This document shows, piece after piece, positions 17,604 through 26,078 of a stretch of 64,000 nucleotides of DNA; the stretch's first letter is position 1; each line of letters opens with the position of its first letter. A program made the translations under genes and the position numbers. This stretch comes from Litorimonas cladophorae. GTDB lineage: Bacteria; Pseudomonadota; Alphaproteobacteria; Caulobacterales; Maricaulaceae. The stretch lies in assembly GCF_014652455.1 (NCBI RefSeq), contig NZ_BMYV01000002.1, positions 620,001 to 684,000 of the forward strand, in the 5' to 3' direction. The notes under the pieces were generated by a model. That model did not search any database. It saw only the letters and a program-made list of their open reading frames with translations, and was not told where the DNA came from.

Positions 17604-18383
17604 ATGAGCAAATTTGAACCGTCCAAACGTCAGTCAGCCATTTTGGAAATGGTCGCGGAGGCTGGCTTTGTGGCGACCGAAGCGATGGTGACGACCTTTA
17701 ATGTAACCCCGCAAACAATTCGGCGGGACCTCAACGAGCTCAGCCGACATTCGTTTCTTTCAAGGTTTCACGGCGGCGCAGGTCAAATCAAGAGCGCAGA
17801 GAACCCGCCTTATAAAGACCGCTTGCAATCGGGTGTTGAGGCGAAACGGAAAATTGCAGCCGCTACGGCTGCTTTAATTCCCAATGGGGCTTCCATCTTT
17901 TTAAGTACTGGAACGACCATCGAGGCGATCGCAGAGGCTTTGCTTGGACACGATAAACTGCATGTATTTACCAACAATCTGCATGTTGCTAGGATATTGA
18001 CAAAGAACGAAAGTTTTCAAATTATCGTATCATGTGGACAGGTAAGGCATTCGGATGGAGGTATTATTGGTTCGTCCTCCGATGACTTTATCGGTGACTT
18101 TAGAATGGATATAGGAATTGTCGGGATCAGCGGAGTTGATGAAGACGGTTCACTCCTGGAGTATGACCCTCAGGAGGTGAAGACCGCAAAGACGATCCTC
18201 CGAAATTCGCAGAAAGTTTTCATGGTGGCGGACAGGCACAAGTTTGGACGTCGTGCGATGAACCGTATCGGTCATATTAGAGAGTTGGATGTGATCATAA
18301 CCGACAGTAAGTTAAATCCTCATTTCAAGAGTGTGTGTGAAGTCGAGAATGTTGAGGTGATCGTGCCTGTAGAGGTGGCCTAA
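17604..18383 (+). CDS. glpR: DeoR-family repressor, GlpR ortholog
   Basis: A 259-residue repressor. The N-terminal helix-turn-helix has VTPQTIRRDLNEL (about 39-51), the same recognition segment as E. coli GlpR (SPQTIRRDLNEL). The sugar-phosphate-sensing domain keeps DGGIIG, GIVGISGVDEDGSLLE and KFGRRAMNRIG, each close to GlpR and not generally shared with GatR/AgaR. E. coli GlpR is released by glycerol-3-phosphate, so the divergent gal-glpD operon is predicted to be induced by glycerol-3-phosphate and not by galactose. The start is supported by length; the ribosome site is weak. Confidence 0.86.
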   Translation: MSKFEPSKRQSAILEMVAEAGFVATEAMVTTFNVTPQTIRRDLNELSRHSFLSRFHGGAGQIKSAENPPYKDRLQSGVEAKRKIAAATAALIPNGASIFLSTGTTIEAIAEALLGHDKLHVFTNNLHVARILTKNESFQIIVSCGQVRHSDGGIIGSSSDDFIGDFRMDIGIVGISGVDEDGSLLEYDPQEVKTAKTILRNSQKVFMVADRHKFGRRAMNRIGHIRELDVIITDSKLNPHFKSVCEVENVEVIVPVEVA

Positions 18384-18710
18384 AATATTCACGCATCAGG
18401 CTTTCGGCTAAATTTTCCACTCAACACCTCTTTCGCGAGCCAATTTTCCCAAATTGCAATTAAAGCATGTGCGTTTGCAAATATTATTGTGTTCCTGCAA
18501 GCTGAAGCGCGTTCAAATTTGCACGCAATTCAACGATTGATCCACTTAACATGCAAAAATCGGCAAGAAAATGGTGCAAAATTACAACAAGTTTATGAAA
18601 ATGTTCGAATTAGAAGATTTTTTCTTGACGAAATCGAGCTTGAATTTAGGGTGGTCGCAAATATCGCAAAATAAGCGACGGTAACAAAACAGACCTTTGG
18701 GAGAGAAGTA
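18384..18710 (+). promoter_or_regulatory. Control region of the TBDR2-SSS operon
   Basis: This 327-base gap holds no gene. A promoter candidate is TTGACG (18625-18630), 17 bases, then TAGGGT (18648-18653), about 57 bases before the receptor ATG. ATGTTCGAATTAGAAG at 18601 contains a perfect GlpR half-site ATGTTCG, and TTTGCAAAT near 18474 resembles the other arm. TTGCAATTAA near 18455 resembles the repeat upstream of the GH97 operon. A GGGAGAG ribosome site stands 5-11 bases before ATG 18711. Confidence 0.45.
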
Positions 18711-21479
18711 ATGCGTCTAGGCACGAAAAGTTTATTGGTATGCACGGTCGGCACGGCGGCGATGATGGTTGCGGTTCCGGCCTTTGCGCAGGTTTCAGGG
18801 CAGGATTCGGAAGATGTCGTTGTGGCAACGGGTATTCGTAGTTCCATCCAGCGCGCGCAAGATATCAAGCGAGAGGCGATTGGTGTCGTAGATGCGATTG
18901 CAGCCGAGGATCTTGGTAAGTTTCCTGACCTTAACGTTGCTGAGTCGCTGCAGCGTATCAGTGGTTTAGCGATTGACCGTTCTGGCGGCGAGGGTCAGGC
19001 TGTTACAATTCGGGGCTTGGGGCCGCAATTCAACACTGTGCTAATGAACGGCCGGCAGATTGCCACGGATTCTGGTGGTCGTGAATTCAACTTTGATGTT
19101 TTGGCGGCCGAGCAGATTACAGGTGCTACGGTCTACAAGTCAGGTCGTTCGAATTTGCAGGAAGGTGGAATTGGCGGCACTATTAATGTGACGACAGCTC
19201 GTCCATTTGACAATCCGGGCTTCCAGATGGCCGGAACGGTCAAGGGCGTATATGAAAGCCTTTCTGAGAAAATTTCTCCAGCTGGTTCGTTGTTGATCAG
19301 CAATACCTTCAATGATGACAAATTTGGTTTGTTGGGGGCGGTAAGCTACTCAGAGCGTGATGTGCAGATCAATCAGATCGCCACGGCTGGTTGGCGTCCT
19401 GGGCAAACCATTTCAAATGTGAATGACGGCGTATTGTTTGAGAATGCTTATATTCCTCGAAATTGGGATCAGATCGTGGATCGACAAAAGCGAAAGCGGT
19501 TAAACGCAAGTCTTGCAGCGCAATTTGCGCCTAACGATGACATAACAGTGACGTTGGATGGTTTTATTTCAAAGTTCGAGGTGGATTCTGAAGTAACGGA
19601 TTTGGCGTCGTGGTTTGAGCCTGATCGTGTCGGGAGTGGAACAATTGATGCAAACGGAACATTGACCAGCTTTACTCAAGAAATTGGTCTAAACCAAGGG
19701 TCTGGCGATCCTGCTTCAGATTTTGTTTCTACTACAAGAAACTCTCGCGATGTTACCAACACAGGTTTCGGTGCAAACATTGACTGGGACGCAACAGAAA
19801 ATTTGAGCGTGAGCTTGGATGCGTTTCATTCAACTGCCGAAAACGATCGCGCTGGTAAGGATCGGTTTAATGTTGTGGGGATTATCAATAATTATTCTTT
19901 CGACGGAACGGGCGAATATCCAACGGTTCAGCATGACGGATTTTCCGGGAATTCGCTTCCAGACGCAAATTTGAGTCGTTTACATTATAACGAAAAAGGA
20001 AACGTCCCAACGGATGAGGATCAGATTACAGAATTCAAGGCCGACTTTGTTTACACGCCTGATGTGGATGCAATCAAAGCGGTGCGTTTTGGCGCGTATA
20101 ATCAAATGCGTGAAAAGTCCCGTTTCCAGATATTCGGCAACCAGTGTGCGTTCTGTGGTTATCAAGTCGCGGCGCCGAATGATGTGATAAGTTTCCGTCC
20201 GTTCACGGCCGGAAACTTCTTCCCCGGATTGATTGATACATTCTACACCTATGACGGTGATGCCTATGTTGATTATTTGTCAGATCAGGGTGTGCCAATT
20301 GTTACGTCTCTTCAAAACAACCGCTATGAAATCAACGAAGACATCATAAGTGCATATACGGATGTCACTGTCGGTTTCGACGCGGGTAATGTGCCAGTCG
20401 AAATCAATATGGGCATGCGCTACTCCGACACGGACATTGATGTCACAGCCGTTCAGAGCTTCATTGCTGATGTCGTTCCAACAACCGATCTGACGCTATT
20501 TTCTAACGTCTTTGGTCCGGCTACTGATATCACAGAGGGGGGGTCTTACTCCAACTTCCTTGGAAACGTGGATGTCTCCTTTGAGGTTCGTGAGGACATG
20601 AAGCTTCGGTTTGCGGCCTATGAGTCGCTGACTCGGGCAACAATGTCCGAGCTCTCCCCCGCGACAAACTTTGGTGAGCCGCGTCGTCAAAACCTCACAG
20701 CCAGCGGTGGTAATCCGGCTCTCAATCCGTTCAAGTCTACCAACTTTGATGCGGCTTACGAGTGGTACTACAGTGACGATAGTGTCTTCTCTGTTGCTGC
20801 GTTTCACAAAGATATCGACGATATCATTGTGAATCTCACGGGCAATGAATCTTTCACGTTGGCAAATCGTTCAGCTGCTGATGGTTTCCGGTGCGCCGGA
20901 ACCACACCGAGCTGTGCGGCTCCGGGTGATATCGACCCTAGTCGTTCTGGATTTGACGTCATCGCAAATACTGAAGAGTTGAACGGCGAGAGTGAACTCT
21001 ATCGCGTTAGTCGCCCGCAAAACGGCGAGTCGGCCACGGTTACCGGTATCGAAGTTGCGATCACTCACGTGCTTGATAACGGTTTTGGTTTCTCTGCGAA
21101 CGCAACTTTTGTCGATAGTAATGTGGTTCTTGACCCGACTTCGGCGACCAACTTCTCTCTAGAGGGTGTTGGGGATTCGCAGAATGCTGTTCTTTTCTAC
21201 GAAAACGAGAAACTGCAGGCTCGCGTTGCTTACAACCGTCGTGAAGGTTTCCTTCGTCGCATCGATAATGGCTTCAATGGTGAGCCAATCAATACGGAAA
21301 CATTTGGCCAATTTGATGCCAGCGCAAGTTACGACATCAACGAACAATATAGTATTTTCGTTGAAGGTATTAATATTACGGGTGAAGAGCTGCGCCAAAC
21401 TGGACGCTTTGAAAACCAAATTTACTCGATCGAAGATAATGGATCGCGTTACGCAATTGGAGTGCGCGGAAAGTGGTAA
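18711..21479 (+). CDS. TonB-dependent receptor (carbohydrate type)
   Basis: A complete 922-residue outer-membrane receptor. Signal peptide 1-26 ends in AFA. The plug follows, with VVVATGIRSSIQRAQDIKR, GKFPDLNVAESLQRISGLAI and the segment INVTTARPFD, typical of the Caulobacter/Xanthomonas sugar-receptor group. The barrel ends in Trp (IGVRGKW). GGGAGAG fixes the start. It heads the halogenase-SapC-GH36-GH42-SSS operon, so its ligand is predicted to be a galactoside. An unusual CxxC loop (NQCAFCGY) lies in mid-barrel. A terminator-like hairpin directly after the stop probably makes it more abundant than the downstream enzymes. Confidence 0.95.
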   Translation: MRLGTKSLLVCTVGTAAMMVAVPAFAQVSGQDSEDVVVATGIRSSIQRAQDIKREAIGVVDAIAAEDLGKFPDLNVAESLQRISGLAIDRSGGEGQAVTIRGLGPQFNTVLMNGRQIATDSGGREFNFDVLAAEQITGATVYKSGRSNLQEGGIGGTINVTTARPFDNPGFQMAGTVKGVYESLSEKISPAGSLLISNTFNDDKFGLLGAVSYSERDVQINQIATAGWRPGQTISNVNDGVLFENAYIPRNWDQIVDRQKRKRLNASLAAQFAPNDDITVTLDGFISKFEVDSEVTDLASWFEPDRVGSGTIDANGTLTSFTQEIGLNQGSGDPASDFVSTTRNSRDVTNTGFGANIDWDATENLSVSLDAFHSTAENDRAGKDRFNVVGIINNYSFDGTGEYPTVQHDGFSGNSLPDANLSRLHYNEKGNVPTDEDQITEFKADFVYTPDVDAIKAVRFGAYNQMREKSRFQIFGNQCAFCGYQVAAPNDVISFRPFTAGNFFPGLIDTFYTYDGDAYVDYLSDQGVPIVTSLQNNRYEINEDIISAYTDVTVGFDAGNVPVEINMGMRYSDTDIDVTAVQSFIADVVPTTDLTLFSNVFGPATDITEGGSYSNFLGNVDVSFEVREDMKLRFAAYESLTRATMSELSPATNFGEPRRQNLTASGGNPALNPFKSTNFDAAYEWYYSDDSVFSVAAFHKDIDDIIVNLTGNESFTLANRSAADGFRCAGTTPSCAAPGDIDPSRSGFDVIANTEELNGESELYRVSRPQNGESATVTGIEVAITHVLDNGFGFSANATFVDSNVVLDPTSATNFSLEGVGDSQNAVLFYENEKLQARVAYNRREGFLRRIDNGFNGEPINTETFGQFDASASYDINEQYSIFVEGINITGEELRQTGRFENQIYSIEDNGSRYAIGVRGKW

Positions 21480-21509
21480 ACCCCTCTACTTTATCGCAAC
21501 CCTAACCTT

Positions 21510-21548
21510 GGGGCTGGTAGGAATATTCTTATCAGCCCCTATTTTTTG
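21510..21548 (+). terminator. Near-palindromic hairpin with T tract between TBDR2 and halogenase 3
   Basis: GGGGCTG (21510-21516) pairs with CAGCCCC (21533-21539), and the interior GGAATATTC is itself self-complementary, so almost the whole 30-base block can fold. TATTTTTT follows. It lies 31 bases after the receptor stop and 16 bases before the next start, so it should act as a partial terminator or attenuator inside the operon. Confidence 0.85.
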
Positions 21549-21563
21549 GCCTACAGAAATTGG

Positions 21564-23087
21564 ATGATGTCGGACCCAATCAAATCAATACTCATCGTTG
21601 GCGGAGGAACTGCCGGTTGGTTAAGTGCGGCTATTATAGCGGCCCACCACAAAGATCGTCCTGATGGTTCTCTGACCATTACGCTTGTGGAGGCTTCCGA
21701 CATCCCGACTGTTGGTGTGGGAGAGGGGACTTGGCCGACCATCCGTAATACAGTCCGTATGCTAGGCCTAGATGAGAAGAAGGTTTTTCGAGAATGTTTC
21801 GCTGGATTCAAACAAGGCGGAAAATTTGTGAATTGGGTGACAGAGGACGATTATTATTACCACCCTTTCACAGTTCCTCTTGGATATGGGCAGCTCGACA
21901 TGGCACCCTACATTGAAGACATCGAAGAATTCGCTCTAGAGGCTAATTACCAACAAGAGATTTGTGAGGCAGGTCTCGCCCCCAGGTCTTTGTCAGAAGG
22001 AGATTTCCAAAGTATCTGTAATTACGCCTACCACCTTGACGCTGGCGCCTTTGCCAATTTGCTAAAAGAACACTGCAAAACTGAACTCGGTGTTCAGCAC
22101 GTTATAGGGTCAGTTAATGACGTACACTTCAACGACCAAGGGTATATCGGATCCTTGAGTTTAGAAGGCGCCGCGGGCCCATTTGTTCTTGATGCCGATC
22201 TATTTGTTGATTGTACCGGGTTTCGGTCTCTACTTCTTGGAAAAGCGCTCAACGTTCCGTTTGTGTCCAACGAACAATACCTTTTTAACAATCGGGCCAT
22301 TGCAATACATGTACCCTATGAAAATGAGGATGATCCTGTTGCTTGTCATACGATTGCGACAGGACAAAATGCAGGATGGACTTGGGATATTGGACTCACC
22401 AATAGGCGAGGCGTTGGTCATGTCTATTCTGATGAGTTCTTGTCCGATGAAGAAGCTGCAGCAAACCTGAGAAATTACATCAACCAACCGCTCGACGGGT
22501 TCGAGATCAAGCAATTTAAATTTCAATCTGGTTACCGACAGCAAACTTGGAAGAACAATTGCGTTGCTATCGGTTTGGCTTGCGGGTTTGTAGAGCCCCT
22601 CGAGGCGACAGCGATTATGCTGGTCGAGGTCGCCGCGCGATATGTTGCTGAAAATCTACCGGCCAATGAATCTATAATGCAGGTAACTGCAAAGCGATTT
22701 AATCGGCAAATGGAATATCGTTGGTCTCGGATCACAGATTTTTTGAAACTTCACTACATGCTAACAAAGCGAAAAGAGCCGTATTGGAGGGCCCATTGTG
22801 AAGACAGTAGCATACCAGCGAGCCTGAAGGAAGATTTAGAAATTTGGAAGCATCGCGGACCAACCAAATCGGATTTTGACGGTGTTGCAGAGCTCTTTCC
22901 CGCCGCTAGCTATCAATATGTTATGTATGGAATGGGGTATAAGCCTGATTATTCTCGTCAGTCATATTTGTATAACCAAGAAGTTCAGGCCAATCGTATT
23001 CGTCAGAAGAACCAACTTATGACGCAGCAACTCTTAAACAACCTTCCGCCCCACAGAGATTACATTGAGCATTGGCTCAATCAGTAG
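21564..23087 (+). CDS. Flavin-dependent tryptophan-halogenase-family protein (3)
   Basis: A PrnA-like flavoenzyme of 507 residues, more divergent than the two at 2540-5550. It keeps GGGTAGW, GVGEGTWP, the active-site lysine in AGFKQGGKF and the Glu of VEPLEATAI. The WxWxIP signature reads WTWDIGL (Pro replaced by Gly), and the Ser next to the catalytic Glu is Ala, as in TBDR-linked subfamilies. The open frame begins with TTG 21546, but that lies in the terminator tail; ATG 21564 or 21567 is preferred. SapC follows after 9 bases. Substrate unknown. Confidence 0.87.
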   Translation: MMSDPIKSILIVGGGTAGWLSAAIIAAHHKDRPDGSLTITLVEASDIPTVGVGEGTWPTIRNTVRMLGLDEKKVFRECFAGFKQGGKFVNWVTEDDYYYHPFTVPLGYGQLDMAPYIEDIEEFALEANYQQEICEAGLAPRSLSEGDFQSICNYAYHLDAGAFANLLKEHCKTELGVQHVIGSVNDVHFNDQGYIGSLSLEGAAGPFVLDADLFVDCTGFRSLLLGKALNVPFVSNEQYLFNNRAIAIHVPYENEDDPVACHTIATGQNAGWTWDIGLTNRRGVGHVYSDEFLSDEEAAANLRNYINQPLDGFEIKQFKFQSGYRQQTWKNNCVAIGLACGFVEPLEATAIMLVEVAARYVAENLPANESIMQVTAKRFNRQMEYRWSRITDFLKLHYMLTKRKEPYWRAHCEDSSIPASLKEDLEIWKHRGPTKSDFDGVAELFPAASYQYVMYGMGYKPDYSRQSYLYNQEVQANRIRQKNQLMTQQLLNNLPPHRDYIEHWLNQ

Positions 23088-23096
23088 GACAAAATT

Positions 23097-23858
23097 ATGG
23101 CCACTCTGAAAGCCTTATCCCCAGATGCGCACCGAACCTTGAAGCTTAAAAGCGACAACGGAATTTTCTACGCAAAGAAGGCGCATATGTTATCGCTTCG
23201 AGTGACTGAAGTCGCCCAAGCCACTGTCGCCTTTCCTGTGTTTATCAGCCGGATGGGCAACGGCTCAATGAGCCTTTCAGCTCTGACGAGTTTTGAACCT
23301 GGAAAAAATTTGTTCGTCTCCAAAGGTGAGTGGGTCTCTAGCTTCACGCCAACAGCCATGAAGACTTATCCGATCTTCCTTATGAAACCTATGGACGGGA
23401 ACTCGGAACCTGTCATGGGCATAGACGAAGGTAGCGAGGCTCTCAGCACAACTGAAGGTCAGGCGATTTTTGATAGTAAAGGAAAGTTGTCGCTCCCCCT
23501 GAAGCAGTTGAAAACTCAGCTAATGGAGGATTCTAGAAATATCGTTCACACCGTCCAGTTTTTTGAGACCTTAACATCTTATGGTCTAGTCGTGCCTATA
23601 GATATGTCACTGAACTACAGCGACGGAAAAACAAACCGTGTTCGCGGATTGAGCATGATACATGAAGACAAATTCCAGTCGCTGAGCGCGGAGAATCTGG
23701 CTGACCTTCGGGATCGAGGATATCTAGCACCCATTTACGCGATGTTGTTTTCCGTATTCCAGTTAAATGCGTTGATCCGTCGTAACAACCAAGTTGACGA
23801 TATTGATCACATTAAAAGCATTAATTTGGAAGTTAGCAAAGACACTCGTCTTGCATAG
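23097..23858 (+). CDS. SapC family protein
   Basis: A 253-residue protein of the SapC family (PF07277), named after a Campylobacter S-layer-associated gene. Recognisable stretches are VAFPVFISRMGNGSMSLSAL, FLMKP, and DRGYLAPIYAMLFSVFQLNAL near the C-terminus. No signal peptide is visible. SapC genes recur beside TBDR and halogenase genes in marine and Caulobacter-like bacteria; their biochemical role is not established. AGGAC ends 6 bases before the ATG, and the stop overlaps the ribosome site of the GH36 gene. Confidence 0.85.
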   Translation: MATLKALSPDAHRTLKLKSDNGIFYAKKAHMLSLRVTEVAQATVAFPVFISRMGNGSMSLSALTSFEPGKNLFVSKGEWVSSFTPTAMKTYPIFLMKPMDGNSEPVMGIDEGSEALSTTEGQAIFDSKGKLSLPLKQLKTQLMEDSRNIVHTVQFFETLTSYGLVVPIDMSLNYSDGKTNRVRGLSMIHEDKFQSLSAENLADLRDRGYLAPIYAMLFSVFQLNALIRRNNQVDDIDHIKSINLEVSKDTRLA

Positions 23859-23867
23859 GAGCTTGCC

Positions 23868-26078
23868 TTGATAACCGTTTCTGAAAACAACATATTTGCT
23901 TTGACGAATTCATATTTCTCATATGTTTTCCGCGTGTCTCCAGAAGGGATTTTGGAACATCTCCACTATGGGGGCTCCTTGCGTGATCCACTAAAAGTCG
24001 CGACCCATCATTTACGAACACAAAGAGAAGTGGCCACTAACTTTCAAGGTGGACCATATTTTAGTCTGTCAGATACTCCGCAAGAATATCCGAGTTTTGG
24101 GACATCCGATTTCCGTTTTCCTGCTTTGCATGGTAGAAACTCTGACGGAAATACTGTCTTTTCCCTACATTATAAGAAGCATAAAATTGTTACGGATAAA
24201 CCACGGCTGAAAAAGCTCCCCTCCGCGCGTGGTGGCGACAGTGAAACTTTGATCGTCACGCTTGAGGATGTTCTGCACAAGCTAGAGGTCGAACTTCATT
24301 ATACGATTTATCAAGATTATGGCGTTCTTGTGCGTTCCACCAAACTGAAAAACAAAGGCGATAAAGAGATACAGCTGCAGCATGCATTTAGCTCGGCCTT
24401 AGATCTTCCTCCGCAAGACTACGAAATTCTTCATTTGCATGGCACATGGTCAAGGGAATTTAATGAAGAGCGTATTGACGTTCCAAAAGGTCGCTTTGTC
24501 GTGGACAGCGCACGGGGAACCTCTAGCGCCGCGCATAATCCATTTATCGCAATCGTACAAAAGGGTGCGACTGAGGAGCATGGACGGGTGCATGCAACGA
24601 CATTGATGTATAGTGGCAATTTCGCTCTCTCCGTTGAAAAGGGCGAGTTCGAAGATGTACGTCTTCTCGCTGGGATAAACCCGTATAATTTTCATTGGCG
24701 TCTAAAGCCTGGTAAAAAATTCTGCACACCTGAAGCTCTGCATGTTTATGCAGATAAAGGCCTACGGAGCATGAGTCACATCTGGCACGAATTCGTCCGT
24801 GATAAAGTTTCTCCTGAACGTTTCCGACACAAGCCTCGTCCGACATATTTAAATACGTGGGAAGCCGCATATTTTGATGTTGATGAGACCAAAGTTCTTC
24901 ATCTCGCGGATAAGGCAAAGGATATCGGCGTAGATATGCTCGTGCTCGATGATGGATGGTTTGAAGGACGCCGTGATGATACTTCATCCTTGGGCGATTG
25001 GACCGCAGATAAGAAACGTTTTCCAAGCGGTATTCCGGCTCTCGCCGCCAAAGTGAAAGCCAAAGGGTTGAAATTCGGAATTTGGTTTGAACCTGAAATG
25101 GTCAACCCGAAAAGCCAATTGTTTAAAAATCACCCTGACTGGATTCTTCACGTTCCCGGGCGCAAGCCGTCTTTGGGAAGGAATCAATTGACGCTCGATT
25201 TGTCACGGCCAGAAGTCATTGATTATCTATATGGACAGATAGACAACATCCTATCTTGCGGGGATATTGATTACGTAAAATGGGACATGAACCGAAACAT
25301 GACGGAGGTTGGTTCGGCTGGACTACCTAAAAATCGGCAGAGGGAAGTCTCTCACAGGTATATGATTGGTTTATATGATTTGCTCAAACGGCTGACCAAG
25401 AAATATCCAGATATCTTGTTCGAAAATTGCGCAAGTGGAGGGAACCGATTTGACCTCGGAATGCTTAGCTTTATGGCGCAAAACTGGACGAGCGATATGT
25501 GCGACCCCATCGGTCGATTGGAGATTATCAACGGCTGTTCGTATCTCTTTCCCCTCGACGTGACGGCCGCTTATATTGGTCCGTCACCTAATCATCAAAA
25601 TGGTCGGAAAAGTTCTATCGATACGCGGTTTAACGCCGGCGCATTCTGTGCGGCTCGGGGGATTTCCTTGAATGAGACTGACATTGAGGAGAACAAAGAT
25701 CAGCTCCAAAATCTCATGCAATTTGCCAAAAACTCCGCCGAAGATATGGTTGGCGGACGTTTTGATCGGCTGATTAAAACTGACACTGAGGTCTGTTGGC
25801 AATATACCACCCGAGATGAAACGAAAGTCTATTTGGCCTATTTCCATATTCTTGCCGCCCCAAACCTACCCTTCCGACGCGCGCGTATGGTCGGATTAAA
25901 CCCGAATGCTGATTATACTCTCGTGGAGGATGGCGTTCGGTATGCTGGTGATGCGCTAATGCAAAGCGGCATGCCTTTGCCCTACGTTGCTACGGGCCAA
26001 GTCAACGAAAATGTTCGTTATATGGCGAAGGGTGATTTCTCATCCTATTTGTTTGTCTTTGAGAAAGTCGCGCAATGA
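23868..26078 (+). CDS. Alpha-galactosidase, GH36
   Basis: A 736-residue GH36 enzyme that releases alpha-linked galactose. Order: N-terminal beta-sandwich (1-320), (beta/alpha)8 barrel with NTWEAAYFD, VLDDGWF (360-365) and FEPEM, the nucleophile Asp473 in YVKWDMNR, the acid/base Asp543 in WTSD, then a C-terminal beta domain. No signal peptide, so it acts in the cytoplasm on imported sugar. The start is TTG 23868: AGGAG at 23857-23861 is 6 bases upstream and there is no better ATG. Its stop overlaps the GH42 start (ATGA). Galactose made here feeds the gal operon; floridoside, melibiose or raffinose-type sugars are candidates. Confidence 0.95.
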   Translation: MITVSENNIFALTNSYFSYVFRVSPEGILEHLHYGGSLRDPLKVATHHLRTQREVATNFQGGPYFSLSDTPQEYPSFGTSDFRFPALHGRNSDGNTVFSLHYKKHKIVTDKPRLKKLPSARGGDSETLIVTLEDVLHKLEVELHYTIYQDYGVLVRSTKLKNKGDKEIQLQHAFSSALDLPPQDYEILHLHGTWSREFNEERIDVPKGRFVVDSARGTSSAAHNPFIAIVQKGATEEHGRVHATTLMYSGNFALSVEKGEFEDVRLLAGINPYNFHWRLKPGKKFCTPEALHVYADKGLRSMSHIWHEFVRDKVSPERFRHKPRPTYLNTWEAAYFDVDETKVLHLADKAKDIGVDMLVLDDGWFEGRRDDTSSLGDWTADKKRFPSGIPALAAKVKAKGLKFGIWFEPEMVNPKSQLFKNHPDWILHVPGRKPSLGRNQLTLDLSRPEVIDYLYGQIDNILSCGDIDYVKWDMNRNMTEVGSAGLPKNRQREVSHRYMIGLYDLLKRLTKKYPDILFENCASGGNRFDLGMLSFMAQNWTSDMCDPIGRLEIINGCSYLFPLDVTAAYIGPSPNHQNGRKSSIDTRFNAGAFCAARGISLNETDIEENKDQLQNLMQFAKNSAEDMVGGRFDRLIKTDTEVCWQYTTRDETKVYLAYFHILAAPNLPFRRARMVGLNPNADYTLVEDGVRYAGDALMQSGMPLPYVATGQVNENVRYMAKGDFSSYLFVFEKVAQ

